Assembly: GCA_020912385.1 (NCBI GenBank)
Contig: CP087210.1
Span: forward strand, 1,674,001-1,738,000
DNA length: 64,000 bases
Source: Neofusicoccum parvum
Lineage: Eukaryota; Ascomycota; Dothideomycetes; Botryosphaeriales; Botryosphaeriaceae
Direction of reading: 5' to 3'
The translations under genes were made by a program, and so were the position numbers. Every line of letters begins with the position of its first letter. Position 1 is the first letter of the stretch. Under the pieces are notes generated by a model. That model did no database searches, was not told where the DNA came from, and saw only the letters and a list, made by a program, of their open reading frames with translations. Positions 56,224 to 64,000 of the stretch are shown here, piece by piece.

Positions 56224-59200
56224 GACGATGACCGGGATTTCTCTCAACAGTGACAGTAACCTTTTCTGTTATTTTCTGCGTTGCTGCGAATCGCCTCATT
56301 AATCCTTTTCTCGCTGCGTTGATGTCGGACTTTATCTTTTCCCGTTCATTTAACACCCCTGTCAGACTTACCTGGTCACACGATGTTTTCATCCTTCACA
56401 CATAACCCCTGTGGACCCCTTGTCGTCAGGCATCCGTCTTCAGGTCATGAAAGAAGGCAAGAAGGCAACAGAATAGCGGTGAAAAGGATTTGACCTGTCT
56501 TCTACTTTATGCGTTTGAATCCTAGCGTATCCACGCTCTCCCTTGCTGCTCGCGCACGTCTCCTGTACCATTTTAGGACAATCTGTCAAGCTATGAGCGT
56601 TACCGGACCCCCTTATTACGTTCACCAGCAGCAACTGCTTCCACACTCGTAGCAACACGTGCTTCGATCGTTCTGTCCTTGAACTCATCTCAACCCTATC
56701 CCATCCAATTTATCAGTGTGCTGCGGTCCATGAAGATGGCAAGTCGTTTCTGTACAATTCTGTATCTCGTTGGATAAAGATAGTAGTGTTTTGTAGTTTC
56801 TTTGGATTTTTCATATTCCTTTTTCTCATCTGGACCTGGAGCTGGCCCTTCGGTAGCAGAAAACATGCTTATGAAAATGCCCAGTGTGAGTTTACGAAGC
56901 GCAGATGTGATGCAGCAGTTGGCAGTTATTCTGGATTAACTGCCCCCTTGCAACCACCGGCCCTATTACTCATCAGAAAGGATCGCCCTCAGAAAGGATC
57001 CCCGCAGCCGGTCCAGGGGCCGGGCCAACCGTTTGCACCGCCAGCATGGGATCCATGACGATCCTTCCCTCCTCTTTGCTTTTTCCGCTTGATGATCACG
57101 AATCCATGCGCACGCATGCATATCTCGCCTTCCCCAGCTGCACTCCGTTGATGCTGTGACCGAGTCATCCCTTTCCTCGGAAGTCCTACAGCATGTCAAG
57201 CATGCCCGCCATGCCTTCTGCCAGCATTTCTTTACCGAACTCCCCCGTACAGTGCTCCCCTGCTGTGCTATCCCCCATGCCCGCTGCAAATTATGCCTTT
57301 TGGCCCCCTCCCGGATCTCTTGAGCCGCTTACACGTGCACCCTTACCACATAAGTGCCTGCGCCAACTTCCATGCCGTGCCCATCATTCCTCTCCTCTCT
57401 TGCCCAACCTATGCTGCTTCATTGCTCGGTGAATATGCGTGCTACCGCGCACACAGAAGGAATTGACCAGCATCTTTGGCCACGTCCGTGCTCTCGTCCC
57501 ACATCGTCGCCCTGAATTCTATCCCTGCTGCCATACCTCAATTTTCGGTCCCCCCTGCTCGCAACTCCTTACCCCATCTACGTAAACAACCTCAGATCTG
57601 GCCCAAAAGCAAGCTTACGTGCCGTGCCGTGCGCAAATCACTCGCTCCCTGCGCCTCGGTGGCCTGCAGATGATGGCTAAAGAGAGAGAGAAAGCGTAGT
57701 GTTGCACAAAGGGACGCCCTCTCTTATCTGCGGGCATGCACACGGCCGTCAGACGCATACGCCAGGTCAGCCGCCAGAGCCGACGGAGGGCGAGACTCCG
57801 CCAAGGAGGAAGTCTCTCACGCCATCATCCAACGTTCTCATGAACGTATGCTGATGAGCATGTGTTGATGAAGTCGTGATGGTCCCAGACAGAATGTTGC
57901 CAACGCACGACCGCTGTCCACGCGGTGCTGCGCTGCGCAGCATTGCCGAAACGCGATTTGGTTCAGAGTCCCTTCCGTGTTTACTTTTTTGTTTTCGTGG
58001 TTTTCCAAGTTCGTCCCGAGGTGATGGGGCACGAATAGGGCGTGGAGTGGCAGGGGAGACGCTACGCTCCAAACGTTATGTGCATAAAAGCTTCCGATTG
58101 TGTATGTCTGACTCTCTGCTAAGGTTGAGAAGGGGGAGAAGTAGTAGTAGCGCTAGCGCCGCGCCACGCGTATCTGCCATGTGTTTCGACTTTCCACATG
58201 CGTGCCTATTCAAGGGCTTGGTGATCACCGTTCCTATGTGTGAGGACTCCGCTCGCCTGGAAACGTACGATGGTCATCGTTTCTGTGCAAGAGGAGGAGC
58301 AAGCGATGACGGAGAAAGATATCCGGCCTGTCGGAACCATTCCCGGACCCTTTGAATATGCCATGCATGGAACGAGGCTCGCGCGGGACAGGCCGAAGCG
58401 AAGGCAACCGTACAACATAGATTTTACCCTGTGCTGCTAATACGGGCTTTTTCTCATCTTAATGAGACGACTGTGGAGATATCCGGAGGTTGGAGAAAAG
58501 GTAACTTCGACCAACACGCGAGAAGCCTACTCATTAGTAGATTACTAATATTGTTGTAGTTCAATCATAGATCCAAGTCCGCGCCAGAAATGCCGGCGAA
58601 GATCGGTGGGGTAAAAGAGCATATTCATCTCTACTTCCCCGCGGAATTCTCAAGCCTCTTTGTGCTCGCTCAGAGAACGAGTACCCTGGTTCCAGGTCTG
58701 CAGCTCTTCACGGCGCTATGAGAGGTGGCTGGAGCGCATATGTACGTCACGTGCTCTGTGCCTCCTGCGGAGAAAAGATGGCATCTTGACACCAGAGGTT
58801 GCAACAGCCTATACGAGGGTTTACGACCAAAAAGTCAGCACCTGCGTCATCTTCGGAGCGGAGCTCCAATATATCACTGCAAGGACCCGTGATACTGTTC
58901 GCTGTACGCGCGATACGACCTCTACAAGAAAAAAAAAATGGGAGGATCCACTTCTGTCTGAAAATTTGCCATGCTCACCGCAACGCTTAGCAAGGGAAGC
59001 GGAGACGCGCTTATGTAGGAGGCCATTGATAGATTAGACATGTGAAACCTAGATATGCTTTAATATGTCAGAGAGGCTAGGTGCATCTGTCGAAGTGGTC
59101 AGATCTCCAAAATCTGTGAGGAGCCGTATGCAGATTGTTCGTTGTGGTAGTGGTCCATATGTCACAGCTAAAGCCACGCACTTTCAGTCCACACCAGAGC

Positions 59201-59986
59201 ATCTACCGAACAACACCCTTGTCAAAAGCAAGGCTCCTTGGATCTGCAAATCACACCTCGTATCTGTCGTGTGGGTTGACAGGGCTCAAGGGTCGGAAGA
59301 TTAGTGACAGCGGTAACGTACGTGAGAACGCCGGAGAGCTGCATCGCGATCCTACCGATCGGTGGTGATCGAGATCTGGCCAGGTGAGCATATTCACACA
59401 TCGAATTATTGACTTAAGGTTTTCCCGTCCGCACAGTGGGTAGCGAAAGAAACCACACTTCCGAGTGACTACATTCTATCGTCAACTTCGATCTATTGAA
59501 GTTGTGCTAAGTAACGTGAGTTCCTCGCCAGGCCAGCTTTAATGGAACCCTTAGGGCTTGATAAAACTGATCTGATACAACTTTTCTCCTTCTGCTCTGG
59601 ATTGTCTTTCCAAGGGTGTTAATTTCTTGTATGAGCTGGATCATAGGCTAGATATCGGACCGTCTAGTACAGATCAGGTTGGCGCACTGTTCTCGGAACA
59701 TGTTCTTGATCCAGACAGGATTGGCCGGTAACCTCACGTCGTTTCACTAGACGCTGTGTGAATAAGGAGTCGTTGCATGCGCCTGCATAACGGGCCGTGT
59801 TTGCGGGTAGATCCTTCCGGGCAGCAAAGGAAGTATGCGACGGGTTGCACCTGCATGCGCGCAGCCCTAAAGCATCTAGATGTGCAGCAAGGATAAGCGT
59901 GGCTGGTCGGGATGTAGGTTGCGGCTAGATACGGGTACCTCGCACTGCTGCACGTCGATGACCACCGATAGTAGCCATAGTTGCAT

Positions 59987-60268
59987 CTATCGCGTGATTG
60001 GGTCACGCTTCATGCAGAACTTCTCGGGTGCGAAAATTGGTGAGCCAGCCCCTTGATTTACTGGTACGTCAAGTGACAGGTCCTCTCGGTGAAAGTTCCA
60101 TAGGGCTTCATTCATGCCAGTCAGACTCTGGCACTGTCTTGATGCTCGCGATGGTCTCCTGGGGGCCAAAGCTTGAACTGACGAAGTCGTGAAGCAGTAT
60201 ATCAAGAACATGCTGATGGCCGTCAGTAACACCAGTTTGTATCTTCGAGATGGCTTTAACAAAGCCAT
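59987..60268 (-). CDS. Doubtful 93-aa frame with signal-anchor-like N-terminus, possible gene fragment
   Basis: ATG at 60268 (minus) opens a frame whose first 30 residues (MALLKPSRRYKLVLLTAISM, then FLIYCFTT) form a textbook signal anchor, a basic end followed by one hydrophobic helix. A hydrophilic part follows (SRQCQSLTGMNEALWNFHRE) before a stop at 59987. Such starts are common in Golgi type II glycosyltransferases, but I see no catalytic motif and no convincing downstream exon. It may be a chance frame, a truncated relic or the first exon of a gene I cannot assemble. Confidence 0.25.
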   Translation of the reverse strand: MALLKPSRRYKLVLLTAISMFLIYCFTTSSVQALAPRRPSRASRQCQSLTGMNEALWNFHREDLSLDVPVNQGAGSPIFAPEKFCMKRDPITR

Positions 60269-61320
60269 AAATTTGGCATGATAACAAGATGATGTGGCGA
60301 GACTTTCCGGTTGAATACCGAAGGAGCAGTGTAATCGACTCTGCAGACTAGTTGTGCTGATGCAGAGATGCTCATTTCTGTTCCGATGTCTCCATCTAAA
60401 GCTTTCCTGCGTTATCTGTGCTGGACGAAAGTACGGAGAGTTCGTCTCTCTTCGTGCTTGCGTAGTTCTTGAGATGCGTAAGGGGTTGCTCGCCAAGAAA
60501 ACAGAGCAGTACGGCCGACAGGACAATCCGTATGATGAGCGTCCCGGGCTTGTGCATTTCAACCGCGAAGCAGTGTAAGGTGCCCAATCTTGACGTGGGT
60601 CGTCCTGTGGTAGCATTGGCTCGAAACGCGCCCGAGGATGCGGATAGTGCAACGGCGCTGCGTTTGCGTGCTGCCGGTGGTGGTCGGAGCAGAAATAAAA
60701 GGATGGGGATGCCAAGGAGCACGCGGAAAACGCGGAGACAGGCGGTTACTGGTGTTCCCATATGGCGTTGACGCGCAGGGCTTCTCCGATGTTCGCTAAA
60801 GCCTACCTTGGTGAGAGCGAGCACCTGTACCAGCGCATCCATCCAATTAGCGGGCCAAGGGATTCAACCATGGCTACGGGATCCGGTGCGGATAATATTC
60901 TGTCCCTAACTCCGCTCGGGAATGCAGGGTGGCTGAATTGGAAAGCGAAAGTGAGAGTGGCGAGCCCTAGCAGAAGCGCCAAATATGCAGGTGATGCGCG
61001 CGGGTGCACGCGTCCACGATGGCGTGGTAGACACACTGGACGGCTTGGAGTGAGCTGGGCAGATGCTCAGATTTCCGTGGACAAGGTAATGGGATCTCAA
61101 GTGCCGTTGAAGAACCCCGCCGCGCGCGCACTGAATGCCATGTGTGCGCCAACTTTGCCTGCGAACCAGGTTTCCGGGTTGTGTCTGTTCGCGTTCCGTA
61201 GTGAAAGACCGAGGGCGTGGCATGGCTGTGAGGGGAACGGCGGCTTTTCCCACGTCAACAAAAGCTGGCTGAAGCTGTGGTTGCACAACCGGCCTCGCAT
61301 CCTTCCCTCGGCTCTGGCTG

Positions 61321-61412
61321 GCGTGAGGGCGTGAGGGCGTCAGGATGTTAGGGCGTCAGCACGTTGGGGCGTCCGGGCGCAGGACGTTAGGGCGTCAGGG
61401 CGCTGGGGCGTG
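61321..61412. repeat. Minisatellite, 8-bp unit (GCGTCAGG-like) x12
   Basis: The stretch divides into twelve successive units of 8 bp (one of 7 bp) around the consensus gcgtcagg, with variants such as gcgtgagg, atgttagg and acgttagg. The alternation of gcgtcagg-like and acgttagg-like units also suggests a 16-bp higher-order period. Confidence 0.85.
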
Positions 61413-62106
61413 CCTGACTAATACGCTTAAGACAAGCAAAACATAAGAAGGCGCGGCGGCGGCGCCGAAACGTCGCCCGGCCGCTTGTGGAGCCTTGACA
61501 GGGCTTGTCCTTCCCGTCGATACTTGAAACACCGCGTAGAGGTCCGGATGCGGCGGAGGCCAGGGTGTGCTCCCTACGCACGCTGTTTCTGCGCACTCCT
61601 GCAAGATTGGGGGCGCCCAACGGACCGCCCCCTACGATTCATGCCGCCGCGCCAGCGGCCGTGGGAAAAAAGAGCAGGAACCGTCTTCTCCGTCCGGACG
61701 TGTCGTCAAGCCTCCGGTGGCCCATCCTTTCCCCCATGCTTGGCCCGCCATCAGCTTGGCCGTCTCTCCCTCGCGTGCACACACGCCGCTGGCGGCGCTC
61801 TGGGGTAATTGTGCGGAGAAGATATTGTCCACCAATGGCTCGCGCCGCCACGCCGGGGCACGGCACCTGAGAGCAGGCCGAAATGCGGAGACGACTGCGC
61901 CATCGCGGAGAGGCAACGACGCCGCCAGCCCCGCCTTACTCGTTGCGGTCCATATTCGCGTCTTTCCGCTGCCGGGACGCGACCAGGGGCCCTGCCTGAC
62001 ATGTTTTGCGCCGCGCTACCGCGCACATCCCGCCCTGCTGCCCTCCTCCGCCATCAACGACGGATAAACCAGACCGCTGGGGGAAATTATGGTGGCCCGC
62101 AGTCCA

Positions 62107-62114
62107 TATATATA
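62107..62114 (+). promoter_or_regulatory. TATA box of the GH28 gene
   Basis: TATATATA about 90 bp before the start codon at 62203, a fitting position for a strongly regulated secreted enzyme. A CTGGGG (CreA-like SYGGRG) lies nearby at about 62077; such short sites are weak evidence. Confidence 0.5.
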
Positions 62115-62202
62115 CACATCAATGCACGCGTCTCCCGCCAGCCAGCCCTGACCGGCACGACACCTTTCCCTCCTTTGCAGACTGTTGTCGCCGCTGCCCA
62201 GC

Positions 62203-63722
62203 ATGTTGTTCGGTGGAGCCTCTGCTCTCCTGCTTTTGAACGCCGCCGCGTCTCTGGCTTCCCCCGCGACCCACCGTGCCCAGCATGCGAAGCGCCACTC
62301 CGTTGCCATAGGCCCGCAGCCCGCCTACAGGCCCATGCCTGTCTCCGCCGCGCGGAACAAGACCTGCGTCGTTCCCGCGTCCGGCGACGGCTCTGACGAC
62401 GCCCCCGCCATTCTCGAGGCCTTCCAGAGCTGCAGCCCCGGTGGCAGTGTGGTCTTGTCTGCGAACGAGACGTACACTGTCGGCACCGCTCTGGATCTGA
62501 CATTCCTTAAGCATGTCGATTGGGGTGAGTTTAACCTTCTTCCTGAGATTATGAGTAAGAGCCAGGAACAGGAAAAAAGAATGCGCAAAAGGCAGCCAAT
62601 AGGAGCCAATCGGGGTGTTTGTTCAACTGTACATGGATTCTGACCAATTCCGCACCAGTCATCGAGGGCAAGCTCCAATTCACCAACGACACGGACTACT
62701 GGCAGGCGAACGCGTTCTTCCAAACTTTCCAGAACGCCACGACCTTCTTCCAGCTGGGCGGCGAGGATGTGAACGTGTACGGCGGTGGCACCATCGATGG
62801 CAACGGCCAAGTGTGGTACGACCTGTACGCCAAGGACATCTACATCCTGCGCCCGATCCTGTTCGGCACCATCGGGCTCAAGGGCGGCTCGATCAGCGAC
62901 CTCAAGCTGCGCTACAGCCCGCAGTGGTACAACCTAGTCGCCAACAGCACCGATGTGGTCTTCTCCAACATCGACATCGAGGGCGGCTCCGTCAGCAGCA
63001 ACCCGGCCAAGAACACCGATGGCTGGGACACGTACCGCAGCAGCAACATCGTCATCCAGGACAGCCACATCAACAACGGCGACGACTGCGTCTCGTTCAA
63101 GCCCAACAGCACCGAGATCATCGTGCAGAACCTGTGGTGCAACGGCAGCCACGGCATCTCCGTCGGCTCGCTGGGCCAGTACCCCGGCGAGGTTGACATC
63201 GTCGAGAACGTCTACGTGCGTCCCCCTCCCCAGCAACCGTGCGCCAAGGAGAGCAGCCGCTAACAGCCAATCCAGGTCTACAACGTCAGCATGTCCGACG
63301 CCTCCGACGGCGCGCGCATCAAGGTCTGGCCGGGCACGCAGTCGGCGCTTTCGGGCGACCTGCAGGGCGGCGGCGGCCTGGGCAGCGTCAACAACATCAC
63401 CTACGACACCATGACCATCTCCAACGTCGACTACGCCGTCGAGATCACGCAGTGCTACGGCCAGAAGAACCTCACCCTCTGCAACCAGTACCCCTCCAAC
63501 CTGACCATCTCCAACATCCTGGTCAAGAACTTCCAGGGCACCACCTCCGACAAGTACGACCCGCTCGTCGGCTACCTCGTCTGCTCCAGCCCCTCCGTGT
63601 GCAGCAACATCACCCTCGAGAACATCGATGTCGTGAGCCCCTCCGGCACCGACTTGTTCACCTGCGACAACGTTGATGAGGCGACCTTGTCTGTGAACTG
63701 CACGGCACCTGCGTCGAAGTAG
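62203..63722 (+). CDS. Secreted GH28 polygalacturonase, probably exo-acting
   Basis: Exons 62203-62524, 62659-63215 and 63276-63722 (441 aa). The enzyme hydrolyses galacturonan in pectin. A signal peptide ([20 protein letters not shown]) is followed by a basic pro-segment (HAKRHS). The right-handed beta-helix carries all four GH28 motifs: NTDG (226-229), GDDC with Asp249/Asp250, SHG with His272 followed by ISVGS, and RIK (307-309). The Trp after NTDG (NTDGWDTY) and the length are typical of fungal exopolygalacturonases; endo-enzymes are usually about 360-380 aa. Many NxS/T sites suggest heavy N-glycosylation. Both introns (134 and 60 bp) have consensus ends, and the second joins VENVY to VYNVSMSD. 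The start at 62203 is the first ATG before the hydrophobic core. Confidence 0.95.
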
Positions 63723-63832
63723 GGGGTGCCTGGGTGCTGTAGAGAGTAGGGAAAAAGTAGACTGTAGCGAAAATGAAGTAATTGAATGCATAATCAACTC
63801 AAGATGAACAACAGCAGCGAAATTTGTGATGC

Positions 63833-63866
63833 ACCTCCCTCGCAACTTTCTGGAAACGAGGGAGGT
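63833..63866. repeat. Hairpin downstream of the GH28 gene
   Basis: acctccctcg at 63833-63842 is exactly complementary to cgagggaggt at 63857-63866, leaving a 14-nt loop. It lies about 110 bp after the stop codon, likely within the 3' UTR. Confidence 0.7.
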
Positions 63867-64000
63867 CAATTGCTTCGCCCCTGCGGACAACTCGACAGTG
63901 GGTTGCCAGTTGCCGCGAGTCGAGGAAATGATCTCGAGCTTTCGTGGTGGCGTTACCGCTCACGTTCCTCAGCCGTTATATGCACCGTTTTGTCGGTTCC

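Larger units (their letters stand above)
56224..62202. other. 6-kb gene-poor region
   Basis: The largest interval without a supported gene. The part after the forkhead gene may include a long 3' UTR. Around 58.5-60.3 kb the sequence is AT-richer. A short minus frame with a membrane-anchor-like start at 60268-59987 is listed separately. A minisatellite lies at 61321-61412, and the promoter of the GH28 gene at the right end. Overlapping GC-rich frames at 61.5-62.1 kb show no motif. Confidence 0.45.

Noticed and set aside
57933..57949. Short palindrome tgctgcgc-t-gcgcagca
   Set aside because: Perfect but short, in GC-rich sequence where such palindromes are expected by chance, and with no associated feature.
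62934..63890. 318-aa minus frame across the GH28 gene
   Set aside because: Antisense shadow; the plus strand carries all four GH28 motifs.
1..64000. tRNA or rRNA genes
   Set aside because: I looked for B-box-like GGTTCGANTCC and its reverse complement and for paired acceptor stems; the few partial hits (for example near 22229, 25617 and 29551) lack the rest of a cloverleaf. A covariance-model scan would be decisive.
1..64000. A biosynthetic gene cluster around the LaeA-like methyltransferase
   Set aside because: No polyketide synthase, NRPS, terpene cyclase or P450 gene is seen in the window; neighbours are housekeeping genes.
1..64000. Telomere proximity
   Set aside because: No TTAGGG arrays; the gttagg-like units at 61321-61412 belong to an 8-bp minisatellite, not telomeric repeats.

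Overview
The window looks like nuclear DNA of a filamentous ascomycete (Pezizomycotina; Dothideomycetes is my best guess, not proven). The reasons are multi-exon genes with short introns (about 48-134 bp, mostly GTRAGT donors and YAG acceptors, one 286 bp outlier), roughly 1-2 kb gene spacing on both strands, and a characteristic set of families: a Crh-type GPI-anchored GH16 enzyme, GH28 polygalacturonase, Thermomyces-type class 3 lipase, LaeA-like methyltransferase, fungal LicD protein, Hmt1-type ABC transporter and Rtc1. Exon structures were built by hand from splice consensus, frame continuity and family motifs. There is no expression evidence, and I saw no tRNA, rRNA, CRISPR or viral genes.

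Layout. 0.5-3.7 kb: a KDEL receptor (ERD2) with a long acidic tail and an aldo/keto reductase with an 11-nt micro-exon. 5.6-6.6 kb: a secreted or luminal LicD protein. 7.3-7.5 kb: a TA-flanked inverted-repeat element that looks like a Tc1/mariner-type MITE. 8.4-16.3 kb: nicotinamidase, a 74-residue protein placed 44 bp ahead of an atypical extended SDR, an Fcy2-type NCS1 permease and Dom34/Pelota. 17.3-21.9 kb: an unrecognised 546-residue repeat protein and a class 3 lipase. 21.9-26.1 kb is a gene-free gap. 26.1-37.9 kb: a LaeA-like methyltransferase with an unresolved 5' end, then divergent HMT1 and RTC1.

38.5-48.7 kb: a small ten-cysteine secreted protein (effector-like), a low-complexity protein, a Crh transglycosylase with a chitin-binding knot, and a large protein apparently interrupted by a GC-AG intron. 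49.3-56.2 kb: divergent XLF/Nej1 (end joining) and Cactin (splicing), then a forkhead transcription factor. 56.2-62.2 kb is a second large gene-poor stretch, carrying a 12-copy 8-bp minisatellite. A GH28 exopolygalacturonase closes the window.

The genes do not form one pathway or a recognisable metabolic cluster. Most are housekeeping (NAD salvage, ribosome rescue, splicing, DNA repair, vacuolar transport, TORC1 control) mixed with a secreted set (lipase, pectinase, Crh enzyme, LicD protein, Cys-rich protein) that would fit a plant-associated or saprotrophic life. I did not find a convincing new multi-gene system. The most noteworthy items are the MITE-like element, the Cys-rich secreted protein, the repeat protein at 17.3-18.9 kb, the GC-AG intron, the micro-exon and the 44-bp spaced gene pair.
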